Shown here in pieces: positions 1 through 6,497 of a stretch of 10,614 nucleotides of DNA. Origin of the DNA: Desulfovibrionaceae bacterium (GTDB taxonomy: Bacteria > Desulfobacterota > Desulfovibrionia > Desulfovibrionales > Desulfovibrionaceae); assembly GCA_900770205.1 (NCBI GenBank), contig CAAGJV010000429.1, positions 1 to 10,614 of the forward strand. Reading direction: 5' to 3'. The position numbers and the translations under genes are program-made. Below the pieces are notes generated by a model that made no database searches, was not told the DNA's origin, and saw only the letters and a list, made by a program, of their open reading frames with translations. The first letter of the stretch is position 1. The number at the start of each line of letters is the position of its first letter.

Positions 1-16
1 GACGCTCTTCCGATCT
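1..16. other. Residual Illumina TruSeq adapter at contig end
   Basis: Bases 1-16 (GACGCTCTTCCGATCT) are identical to the last 16 bases of the Illumina TruSeq universal/read-1 adapter. Genomic sequence therefore starts at about base 17, and the left edge of the window is an assembly end. Any reading frame carried across these bases is artificial. Confidence 0.95.
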
Positions 17-17
17 T

Positions 18-1028
18 GTTCTCTGCATCCCTGCAATGGCTCATGGTGCAGAAAAAAGCTACGAACTTGCCTTTACCAGTGAAGGATATCGGGAAAACCA
101 TGTTGTTTATCAGTCCGTCTGGAAACCATGGATGGATCTTGTCGCACAAAAAAGCAACGGCAGGCTGAACATAGTCTTCTATAGTCCAGGATCAATTTGT
201 TCCCCCAAAGATGTCCCCGATGCCATCATCAAGCGCCGTGCAGAAATAGGCCATAGCCTTTTCGGTGCAAATCCCGGCATGTACGGATATTCCGACATAG
301 GGGATGCCAATGTATCTGGCGTCAGCAGCCTCGCCGCCTCCATGGGTTTTTCTCACTATGTTAATTCCAACGACTGGGTCAAATCAGAACTAGACAATAA
401 AAAAACAAAACTTCTCTCCGTATGGGCTACCGGTCCCATGATGGTGTGTTCCAATTCTCCCATCACCAAAGTTTCAGATTTCAAAAATCGTAAGATCAAC
501 TATCACATTTCCGGCGTCGACAAGATCATCACAACTCTGGGAGCCGTACCTGTCATGGTATCCCCGCCCGACATTTATATGAGCGTCCAGAGAGGACAGA
601 CAAACACAACATTCATGGCGCTTTCCATCCTGAAACCTTTTAAGCTGTACGAAGTCTTTTCGGATATCCTGAATTACCCCATGGCACCTGGATATCATTA
701 TATGTTCATGAACAGGGAGGCATGGGATGAACTCCCCGCCGACCTGCAAAAAATTCTTGAAGAGACCACAGAAGAAATCATGTCTGCCCAAGTAGGCAAA
801 GCAATCGATGCAGGCATTGACGATTCCATAGATTGGGCTCTCGCCAACAAAAAGGTTACGCTGCATGAATTTTCCAGTGAAGAAAAAGCAAAAATGCAGG
901 AAGTTCTCTCCCCCTTCCGTGAACAATGGATTACCAACAGAGAAAAGAAAGGATTCTCACACGCAAGGGAAGCACTCAGCCTGTTTACAAAGGCAATGAC
1001 CGAATCTAACGAAAAGTACGGGAAATAA
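18..1028 (+). CDS. TRAP transporter solute-binding protein, DctP type, 5'-truncated
   Basis: This is the periplasmic receptor of a tripartite ATP-independent periplasmic (TRAP) transporter, which captures a small solute and passes it to a DctQM-type permease. The frame is open upstream of the ATG at 36 and reads VLCIPAMAHGAEKSYELAF, which looks like the end of a signal-peptide hydrophobic core with a cleavage region near AMA/AHG-A. The ATG at 36 is therefore probably internal, and the real start is missing beyond the contig edge. DctP-like features, numbered from the Met at 36, are the early GYRENHVVYQSVWKPW segment, the middle domain with ITKVSDFKNRKIN (143-155), LGAVPVMVSPPDIYMSVQRG (168-187) and the late MNREAWDELPADLQK (225-239). 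The Arg normally found in the K-(I/L)-R motif is Asn155 here. The protein ends with TAA at 1026-1028, and a terminator follows, so permease genes, if linked, would lie upstream. The substrate cannot be told from this sequence. Confidence 0.85.
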   Translation, partial: VLCIPAMAHGAEKSYELAFTSEGYRENHVVYQSVWKPWMDLVAQKSNGRLNIVFYSPGSICSPKDVPDAIIKRRAEIGHSLFGANPGMYGYSDIGDANVSGVSSLAASMGFSHYVNSNDWVKSELDNKKTKLLSVWATGPMMVCSNSPITKVSDFKNRKINYHISGVDKIITTLGAVPVMVSPPDIYMSVQRGQTNTTFMALSILKPFKLYEVFSDILNYPMAPGYHYMFMNREAWDELPADLQKILEETTEEIMSAQVGKAIDAGIDDSIDWALANKKVTLHEFSSEEKAKMQEVLSPFREQWITNREKKGFSHAREALSLFTKAMTESNEKYGK

Positions 1029-1056
1029 ATCAGAAATCATAAAAGAATCCCATAGG

Positions 1057-1104
1057 GCCGCTGCTGGGGCAACACCGTTTGCAATCTCCAGCAGCGGCTT
1101 TCTC
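1057..1104 (+). terminator. Rho-independent terminator after the TRAP receptor gene
   Basis: A perfect 11-bp GC-rich inverted repeat pairs GCCGCTGCTGG (1057-1067) with CCAGCAGCGGC (1088-1098). The 20-nt loop can itself form a small GCAA/TTGC stem. TTTCTC follows. The hairpin starts 28 bases after the stop codon and separates this gene from tatB. Confidence 0.85.
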
Positions 1105-1150
1105 ATTCCAGCGATCCTGCCGCCATCCTGCTGAGACAGGTAATCCCTAC

Positions 1151-1179
1151 TTGAAGGCCTACAAACGATATGCTACTGT
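1151..1179 (+). promoter_or_regulatory. Possible promoter of the tat-his operon
   Basis: TTGAAG (1151-1156) is followed after 17 bases by TACTGT (1174-1179), which is preceded by TGC as in an extended -10. The -10 hexamer matches poorly (3 of 6), so this is only a candidate. Some promoter is expected here, because a terminator lies upstream and the next gene has its own strong ribosome binding site. Confidence 0.3.
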
Positions 1180-1207
1180 TCTCAATCTGATGCAAAAATA
1201 ACATCTT

Positions 1208-1213
1208 GAGGAG
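1208..1213 (+). promoter_or_regulatory. Strong ribosome binding site of tatB
   Basis: GAGGAG lies 9 bases before the ATG at 1223. It fixes the tatB start, which also gives the canonical MFGIGSTELL N-terminus. Confidence 0.8.
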
Positions 1214-1222
1214 TCTGCATAG

Positions 1223-1498
1223 ATGTTTGGTATTGGCAGCACCGAATTACTGGTTATTCTTGTTGTTGCTCTCCTTGTTCTCGGCCCCAAAAACCTCCCT
1301 AAGATAGCCCATACTCTGGGGCGTGCCATGGGGGAATTCCGCCGTGTGTCAACAGAATTCCAGAGGACTCTCAACACGGAAATAGCCTTTGAGGAAGAAG
1401 CCGAAAAGGCCAAGGCAAAAAAAGCTGCGGCAAAAACTGAAAAAGCCGCGGCAGAAACCTCAGAAAACTCCGTTTCAGAGACAGAAAACAAGGCCTGA
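1223..1498 (+). CDS. tatB: Sec-independent protein translocase subunit, TatB-like
   Basis: This is a small inner-membrane component of the twin-arginine translocase, which exports folded, often cofactor-loaded, proteins. The 91 residues comprise one N-terminal membrane helix (about 5-20, ELLVILVVALLVLG), the GPKNLP hinge (21-26), an amphipathic helix (about 27-52) and an Ala/Lys/Glu-rich, probably disordered tail (57-91). Glu8 in MFGIGSTELL matches E. coli TatB, whereas TatA has Gln at that place, so TatB is preferred over TatA. The protein is shorter than E. coli TatB (171 residues), because its tail is brief. It is the first gene of the operon, and tatC starts 11 bases after its stop. A separate TatA would be expected elsewhere in the genome, unless this single protein serves both roles. 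Confidence 0.88.
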   Translation: MFGIGSTELLVILVVALLVLGPKNLPKIAHTLGRAMGEFRRVSTEFQRTLNTEIAFEEEAEKAKAKKAAAKTEKAAAETSENSVSETENKA

Positions 1499-1509
1499 GC
1501 TGTTCACCC

Positions 1510-2703
1510 ATGGAAGAAAAAACACAATCCCCATCGCTGCCGAACGAAGACGTTTCTTCGGGCAATTCCGCAGAAACAAAATCGGATCTCTCTGCCTACT
1601 ATGTTTCCGCCGCAGCTGCAGCATCCTCAGAACATGTATTCTCCAACGATACTCCAGAAATCCCTGGCAGTCCTGATGATAAAGGTTCTCCAGAACCAGA
1701 AAGATCAGAAGAGCCGGAAAATAAAATGAACGCTGAGAACGAGCCTCCTCACCCTTCCGATATTTCAAGCGATGGCAGTCCTCATGGCCCGCTGGATCTT
1801 TTTTCTGAAGAAAAGGAAGAAGATTCTGTCTCCAATGAAAAAAACGAGGTTCAGCCCAGAGCAGACGCTCCAGACTTCGCCCCCCTGCATGCTTCTGAGC
1901 CTGCTGAGCCAGAAAACGAAGATGAGGATGAAGAACGCGGAGCAGAAGATGACGTTCCCATGAGCATTCTCGGCCATCTTAATGAGCTTCGCCGCCGCCT
2001 GTGCCGCATTGTCATCATCGTCATCCTTGGGTTCGTTGCGTTCTACGGAATTTCCGAACCACTGTACGATTTTCTTTCCGCACCTCTTAAAGCCTGCATG
2101 CCGGAAGGCAGCAAACTCATCTACACATCCCCTCAGGGTGCTTTTTTTACCTACATGAAAGTAGCTCTCGTTGCTTCGCTCTTCGGGACAAGCCCTTTCA
2201 GCTTCTATCAGATATGGGCATTTATTGCCCCCGGCCTTTACCGTGAAGAAAAGAAAGCTGTTCTCCCCCTGGCCTTCTTTTCCTCCATATTCTTTCTTGC
2301 CGGAGCAACGTTCTGCTTCTTTCTTGTTTTTCCCATCGCCTTCCAGTTCTTTATGGGCTTTGCTACGGAAACCATTGTTCCCATGATCTCTGTTGAGGAA
2401 TACCTCAGTTTTGCCCTTAAGTTGCTCATCGCCTTCGGCATCGTGTTTGAAATGCCCCTTTTCGCCTATTTCCTTTCACGCTTCGGCCTGCTCAGCCCCG
2501 ACTTCATGCGCCGTTCCCGCCGCTATGCCATACTGCTCATATTCGTCGTGGCAGCTATTCTTACTCCTCCTGATGTCTTTTCCCAATGCCTCATGGCCAT
2601 TCCCATGCTGCTCCTTTATGAAGTCAGCATCTATGTTTCTGCCGTTGCCTATAAGAAAAAAAACGGCCCCGATGCGGAAAAAAACAATGAAGGTAATGCA
2701 TGA
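1510..2703 (+). CDS. tatC: Sec-independent protein translocase TatC with long acidic N-terminal extension
   Basis: TatC is the polytopic core of the twin-arginine translocase and binds the RR signal peptide together with TatB. The TatC domain runs from about residue 151 to 384 and has six membrane helices. Hallmarks visible are HLNELRRRL (157-164, Glu159, equivalent to E. coli Glu15), SAPL (190-193), WAFIAPGLYREEKK (236-249, Glu247 aligning with E. coli Glu103), FEMP (313-316, Glu314 aligning with Glu170) and LTPPDVFSQ (351-359, Asp355 aligning with Asp211). The first 150 residues are unusual: about 42 Asp/Glu against 9 Lys/Arg, with 19 Pro and no membrane segment. An alternative start is the ATG at 1960 (MSILGHLNEL), which would give a normal 247-residue TatC but leave a 461-base gap after tatB and no convincing ribosome binding site. 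The ATG at 1510 also has only a weak GAG. The long form is preferred because the frame is open with ordinary codon use and follows tatB directly. The stop overlaps the hisB start (ATGA). Confidence 0.88.
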   Translation: MEEKTQSPSLPNEDVSSGNSAETKSDLSAYYVSAAAAASSEHVFSNDTPEIPGSPDDKGSPEPERSEEPENKMNAENEPPHPSDISSDGSPHGPLDLFSEEKEEDSVSNEKNEVQPRADAPDFAPLHASEPAEPENEDEDEERGAEDDVPMSILGHLNELRRRLCRIVIIVILGFVAFYGISEPLYDFLSAPLKACMPEGSKLIYTSPQGAFFTYMKVALVASLFGTSPFSFYQIWAFIAPGLYREEKKAVLPLAFFSSIFFLAGATFCFFLVFPIAFQFFMGFATETIVPMISVEEYLSFALKLLIAFGIVFEMPLFAYFLSRFGLLSPDFMRRSRRYAILLIFVVAAILTPPDVFSQCLMAIPMLLLYEVSIYVSAVAYKKKNGPDAEKNNEGNA

Positions 2704-3305
2704 TGATATCGAATAATCCTCTCCGCCGAGCACAGTTGTCACGCGCCACGGGAGAAACATCCGTCCGCCTGGAACTTACCCTGGATGGCACCGGCCAATG
2801 TACGATCTCCACCGGATTCGGTATGCTTGATCATATGCTCACGCTTATGTCATTCTGGGCCAGATTCGATCTTTCCCTGGTCTGTTCCGGAGATATGCAT
2901 GTCGATGCCCATCACACCACGGAAGATGTGGCTCTATGCCTGGGAAAAGCTCTGCGTGAAGCCCTTGGAGACAGAAAAGGCATCGCCCGCGCAGGGTGGG
3001 CGAAAGTCCCCATGGATGAAGCTCTCGCCGATGTCGCCATCGATCTCTCCGGCCGCCCGTGGCTGGAGTTCCGAGGCGATGATCTCCTTCCTCCTGTCAT
3101 GGCCGGAGAAGAAAAAGACGTATGGAGAGAATTTTATAAGGCCCTGGCTTCATCGGCCCAGTGCAATATTCACATAGCCTTCCAATATGGGAAAAACGGC
3201 CATCATCTGCTGGAATCTGCAGCTAAGGGCATGGGCCTCGCACTAGCGCAGGCTGTACGGTGCGGCGATGACCGCATGCCCAGTACAAAGGGGAGCCTCG
3301 ACTGA
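2700..3305 (+). CDS. hisB: Imidazoleglycerol-phosphate dehydratase
   Basis: HisB dehydrates imidazole glycerol phosphate to imidazole acetol phosphate in cytoplasmic histidine synthesis and uses a di-manganese centre. The 201 residues match the stand-alone dehydratase; there is no histidinol-phosphatase domain as in E. coli HisB. The metal and catalytic motifs are intact: GMLDHML (41-47, His45), DAHHTTED (69-76, His71, His72, Glu75), PMDEALA (104-110, Asp106, Glu107), GHHLLESAAKG (167-177, His168, His169, Glu172) and the terminal STKG (195-198). The ATG at 2700 overlaps the tatC stop by four bases. GAAGG at 2689-2693 lies six bases upstream, and a second ATG follows immediately at 2703. The gene ends in TGATG, shared with the next start. 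Placement in a tat operon rather than a large his cluster means the pathway genes are scattered. Confidence 0.95.
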   Translation: MMISNNPLRRAQLSRATGETSVRLELTLDGTGQCTISTGFGMLDHMLTLMSFWARFDLSLVCSGDMHVDAHHTTEDVALCLGKALREALGDRKGIARAGWAKVPMDEALADVAIDLSGRPWLEFRGDDLLPPVMAGEEKDVWREFYKALASSAQCNIHIAFQYGKNGHHLLESAAKGMGLALAQAVRCGDDRMPSTKGSLD

Positions 3306-3937
3306 TGTCTTACCGTCATTTTTTTGTTATTATCTGCATGATCTTCATGGTATCCGGCTGTCAGAAGGCCGAGGAACAGCAGCGCTTCATCATGCCGGAT
3401 ATTGTTGTAGCCGTTGCCCCATTTACGCAGCCCACGCAAACAACAGAACTCCTTGCCGGTTTCATTCCTGAAGAGCAAAAGAAAATTCCCGAAGCAACAC
3501 TTAACGAGCTTACTGACATTTTCCATAAAAAGCTCCATTCAGAAAAACATCACTATGTTTTTCTAAGAAAAGCCGATATCCAGGGAGACTTAGCCAGAGA
3601 TGAACGCGGTCGACGCAGCGCCCTCATCACATGGGCTGAGAGAGCAAAAAAAGCCGGGGCAGATATGATCATCGTTCCCCACGCTGTTCTTCTGCAGGAA
3701 CGTGTTGGAAGTAAGGTCGGTGCCGTCACGCCTGCTGCCATAAACGAAGATTTTTATCTCATCGATGCTCGTGAACCAGTAACCCTTGTTACTCGCTGCC
3801 ATTTTTCCGAGGAACAAAAATCCCTTGCCAGTGATATCACCCGCATAGGATCCTTTTTCAAGCGCGGAGGCTGGATTACGGCACAGGAACTTGCGGCGGA
3901 AGGCATGGACAAGGCCGTACGGGAGTTTGGCTTATGA
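3305..3937 (+). CDS. Outer-membrane-type lipoprotein of unknown function
   Basis: No named family is recognised with confidence. The protein has 210 residues and begins with a lipoprotein signal peptide: a short charged start, a hydrophobic core (6-16) and the lipobox VSGC with Cys19 as the lipidation site. Gln at +2 is compatible with outer-membrane sorting. The mature part has a strand-helix-strand pattern: VVAVAPF (34-40), helix 62-80, YVFLRKAD (84-91), helix 106-119 (WAERAKKAGAD), MIIVPHAVLL (121-130), then DFYLIDAREP (149-158) and a C-terminal helix. This resembles the alpha/beta fold of TolB-N, CsgG and LpoB lipoproteins, but that is pattern inference. The start overlaps the hisB stop by one base (TGATG) and the end overlaps hisA by four, with AGGGGAG (3289-3295) upstream. 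It sits between two histidine enzymes without an obvious role in that pathway. Confidence 0.82.
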   Translation: MSYRHFFVIICMIFMVSGCQKAEEQQRFIMPDIVVAVAPFTQPTQTTELLAGFIPEEQKKIPEATLNELTDIFHKKLHSEKHHYVFLRKADIQGDLARDERGRRSALITWAERAKKAGADMIIVPHAVLLQERVGSKVGAVTPAAINEDFYLIDAREPVTLVTRCHFSEEQKSLASDITRIGSFFKRGGWITAQELAAEGMDKAVREFGL

Positions 3938-4671
3938 TTATCTTTCCCGCCGTCGATCTTCAAAACGGAAAGGCTGTTCGCTTGAAACAGGGAAAAGCCG
4001 ATGAATCCACCATCTTCAGCAACGATCCGGTATCTGCCGCGCTGCATTGGCAAGAGCAGGGAGCGGAATGGCTCCATCTTATTGATCTCGACGGGGCTTT
4101 TCAGGGAAAAAGCGTCAATCGGCAGCTCGTGGCCGATATCAGCAGGACACTGTCTATTCCCATTGAGCTCGGAGGCGGTGTCCGCGATGAAGACACGGCA
4201 AGAATGTGGTTCGATGCAGGGGTTTCCAGGCTCATCATAGGAACCATGGCTCTTGAAAAACCCAATGAATACGCAAGAATTTGTTCTCTCTTCCCCGGAA
4301 AAATAGGCGTTTCTCTTGATGCCGTGGATGGAAAGCTTAAAACCAGAGGATGGATTGCCGATGCAGGACTTACGGTAGATGAAGTCATGCCGCGTCTCAT
4401 TGGAGACGGAACGGCTTTCATCATCTATACGGATATTTCCCGCGATGGCATGCAGAGCGGTGTTAATATGCCCATGCTTTCCCATCTGGCCATGACAAGT
4501 ACCGTGCCTGTTGTTGCTGCCGGGGGAGTCGCCACACTGGATGATATCAAGGCTCTTTATCCTCTCAGTGTTCAAGGTCACCTGGAAGGCGCCATTTCTG
4601 GAAGAGCCATCTATGAAGGAACACTCAACCTGCCTGAAGCCATGGCATGGATAAAGTCGCAAAAAAATTAG
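3934..4671 (+). CDS. hisA: Phosphoribosylformimino-5-aminoimidazole carboxamide ribotide isomerase
   Basis: HisA carries out the Amadori rearrangement of ProFAR to PRFAR, the fourth step of histidine synthesis, in the cytoplasm. The 245 residues match the usual (beta/alpha)8 barrel length. Visible signatures are FPAVDLQNGK (4-13) with catalytic Asp8, the phosphate-binding ELGGGVR (78-84), SLDAVDGK (127-134) with the second catalytic acid Asp129, YTDISRDGM (165-173), VAAGGV (194-199) and GAISGRAIYEG (219-229). The sequence is HisA rather than its paralogue HisF, which would read KRIIPCLD at the start. The ATG at 3934 overlaps the lipoprotein stop (ATGA), with GGGAG at 3921-3925 as ribosome binding site. 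It is the last gene of the operon and is followed by a terminator. Confidence 0.95.
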   Translation: MIIFPAVDLQNGKAVRLKQGKADESTIFSNDPVSAALHWQEQGAEWLHLIDLDGAFQGKSVNRQLVADISRTLSIPIELGGGVRDEDTARMWFDAGVSRLIIGTMALEKPNEYARICSLFPGKIGVSLDAVDGKLKTRGWIADAGLTVDEVMPRLIGDGTAFIIYTDISRDGMQSGVNMPMLSHLAMTSTVPVVAAGGVATLDDIKALYPLSVQGHLEGAISGRAIYEGTLNLPEAMAWIKSQKN

Positions 4672-4694
4672 AATACCCTTATCCGCTTTCTCCA

Positions 4695-4730
4695 AGGCCC
4701 GTATTCCATAGGATTACGGGCTTCTTTTAT
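4695..4730 (+). terminator. Rho-independent terminator of the tat-his operon
   Basis: GCCCGTA (4697-4703) pairs with TACGGGC (4715-4721), extended outward by a G-T and an A-T pair to 4695-4723. The loop is 11 bases and the downstream tract reads TTCTTTTATT. It lies 23 bases after the hisA stop. Confidence 0.8.
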
Positions 4731-4735
4731 TAAAC

Positions 4736-4759
4736 CTCCCATACAAATTTGTACTGGAG
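4736..4759. promoter_or_regulatory. Quasi-palindrome, likely operator, upstream of the GGT-family gene
   Basis: A perfect 12-bp palindrome TACAAATTTGTA (4742-4753) is flanked symmetrically, after two unpaired bases on each side, by CTCC (4736-4739) and GGAG (4756-4759). That makes 20 of 24 positions two-fold symmetric. It ends seven bases before the candidate -35 hexamer at 4767, a position suiting an activator or repressor dimer. The regulator is unknown. Confidence 0.5.
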
Positions 4760-4766
4760 ACCGACC

Positions 4767-4794
4767 TTGACAAGATATGATAACATTCTAATAT
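4767..4794 (+). promoter_or_regulatory. Candidate sigma-70 promoter of the GGT-family gene
   Basis: A perfect -35 hexamer TTGACA (4767-4772) is followed after 16 bases by TAATAT (4789-4794; 4 of 6). An alternative -10 is TATAAA at 4792-4797 with 19-base spacing. Transcription would begin near 4801, leaving a short AT-rich leader that contains the palindrome ACAATTATTGT (4810-4820) and no clear Shine-Dalgarno sequence. Confidence 0.6.
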
Positions 4795-4823
4795 AAAAAA
4801 ACTTTTTTAACAATTATTGTCTA

Positions 4824-6497
4824 ATGGATTGCGCCATGGAAATTCCCCGCTACTGTGCCACACGTTCTCAAAGCTCCAACCCTATGGCTGTACATGGCAT
4901 GGTAACCACACCGCACTACCTGGCAACGCAGGCCGGTATAGACATTTTACGCAAAGGCGGAAATGCCGTTGACGCCGCTATCGCCGCTGCTGTCACCCTT
5001 ACTGTAGTCTCTCCACACATGTGTACTCCAGGAGGTGATAATTTCTGGCTTATCTTCAACGGAAAAAACGGCGAACTTCGCGGACTGAACGCCAGCGGAA
5101 GAGCCGGAGAAAAAGCAACCATTAATTTTTATCTCTCCCAAGGGATGAACGTTATTCCCTCTCGCGGTTACCTTGCCGCCAATACCGTACCTGGTGCTGT
5201 TTCCGGGTGGAACGAAGCCTACAGCTACAGCCGTTCCACTCTGCATACCCCCCTTTCATGGAAAGAACTTTTTCTCTCTGCCATATCGTATGCAGAAAAC
5301 GGATGCCCCGTCACCTCTTCCCTTGCCCGATGGTGTTCCATCAATACGGATACTTCCGATAAATCCTGTCGCTTTCTTCAGCGATTCCCGGAATTTTCTC
5401 GTATATTTTTACAAAACGGCGCTCCTCTTGCCGAAGGGGATCTCCTTCGTCAAGCCGACCTGGCAAATTCCCTGAAGCTCATTGCAGAAAATGGCGCAGA
5501 GGAATTTTATCTGGGAACAATTGCGCAAAAAATCGTTGCTGATGGAAAAAAGCACGGAGGCCTTCTTACGCTTGATGACTTTTCCGATCACAGAGCGGAA
5601 TGGGTTCAGCCTATCAGCGTTGCTTATAGAGAATTTACGGCCTGCAACCTTCCGCCGAACAGCCAGGGGATGGCTTCCCTTGAAATTCTTAATATTCTTA
5701 ATAACTTTGACATAAAAAATATGGGGGAAGGCAGTGCGGACTACTACCACACCATTATTGAAGCGACCAAAAAAGCCTTTTCCGACAGAGATACCTATCT
5801 GTCCGATCCTGATTTTGTTTCCATTCCGCTCGATTTTCTTCTTTCCCCTTCTTACGGCAAAGAACAGGCTTCCCACATCAGCATGACGAACGCCGCTCCT
5901 TCCCAAACGCTTCTTGATCCCAAAGGAGATACCGTATGGCTGGGAGCCGTAGACAGCGATGGAAACGCCGTATCACTCATCCAAAGTATCTATCACGATT
6001 TCGGCTCAGGAATAATACCAGAAAAAACAGGAATTATTCTGCAAAACAGAGGCAGTGCGTTCTCTCTTGATGCGCATCATGTCAACAGGCTTGCGCCAGG
6101 AAAACGCACCATGCATACACTCAATCCCGCCATGATACTCAGGAATGAAAAACCTTTCCTTGTTTATGGAACCATGGGAGGAGAAGGACAGCCGCAAACG
6201 CAGGCGGCCATTGCAACCCGCATTATTGACTTCGGCATGACTCCCCAGGAAGCCGTCACTGCGCCTCGATGGCTTTACGGAAGAACATGGGGGGCTGCCT
6301 CCAACGATTTGAAACTGGAAGGCCGCATTCCTCAACCTGTTGCAGACATTCTTGAGAAAAGAGGACATCCTGTCAGGGTAACAGAAGATTTTACAGATAT
6401 CATGGGGCATGCCGGAGTTATTCTCATTCACCCAGATACAGGTATTCTTCAGGGAGCTTCCGACCCAAGGGGGGATGGGCTTGCATCAGGATATTAG
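4824..6497 (+). CDS. Gamma-glutamyltranspeptidase-family Ntn hydrolase, no signal peptide
   Basis: Members are synthesised as one chain and cut themselves before a Thr, which becomes the nucleophile of the small subunit. They hydrolyse or transfer gamma-glutamyl groups, as in glutathione, or act on other amides. The 557 residues contain the early RKGGNAVDAAIAAAVTLTVVSP block (43-64), PGGDNFW (69-75), SGRAGEKA (91-98, Arg93), TVPGAVSGW (121-129), the predicted cleavage at Asp369/Thr370 (KGDTVWLGAVDSDGNAVSLIQS), FGSG (393-396), LNPAM (433-437) and TMGGEGQPQ (450-458). The GGxGQPQ form and lack of a signal peptide resemble cytoplasmic YwrD- and HpxW-like members more than periplasmic E. coli Ggt, so glutathione is not assured as substrate. 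The start may be the ATG at 4824 or the one at 4836, which has GGA 7 bases upstream. The TAG stop interlocks with the sfsA stop on the other strand. Confidence 0.87.
   Translation: MDCAMEIPRYCATRSQSSNPMAVHGMVTTPHYLATQAGIDILRKGGNAVDAAIAAAVTLTVVSPHMCTPGGDNFWLIFNGKNGELRGLNASGRAGEKATINFYLSQGMNVIPSRGYLAANTVPGAVSGWNEAYSYSRSTLHTPLSWKELFLSAISYAENGCPVTSSLARWCSINTDTSDKSCRFLQRFPEFSRIFLQNGAPLAEGDLLRQADLANSLKLIAENGAEEFYLGTIAQKIVADGKKHGGLLTLDDFSDHRAEWVQPISVAYREFTACNLPPNSQGMASLEILNILNNFDIKNMGEGSADYYHTIIEATKKAFSDRDTYLSDPDFVSIPLDFLLSPSYGKEQASHISMTNAAPSQTLLDPKGDTVWLGAVDSDGNAVSLIQSIYHDFGSGIIPEKTGIILQNRGSAFSLDAHHVNRLAPGKRTMHTLNPAMILRNEKPFLVYGTMGGEGQPQTQAAIATRIIDFGMTPQEAVTAPRWLYGRTWGAASNDLKLEGRIPQPVADILEKRGHPVRVTEDFTDIMGHAGVILIHPDTGILQGASDPRGDGLASGY

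Noticed and set aside
36..38. ATG as the true start of the TRAP receptor
   Set aside because: The frame continues upstream with a hydrophobic signal-peptide core (VLCIPA), so this Met lies near the cleavage region; the true start is missing at the contig edge.
1389..1676. Plus-strand 95-codon frame across the tatB-tatC junction
   Set aside because: It is Lys/Arg/Gln-rich from reading the A-rich tatB tail in another frame, and it overlaps both tat genes, which have family motifs.
3754..4695. 313-codon open frame on the minus strand
   Set aside because: It is antisense to the end of the lipoprotein and all of hisA, both well supported. The product has no recognisable motif.
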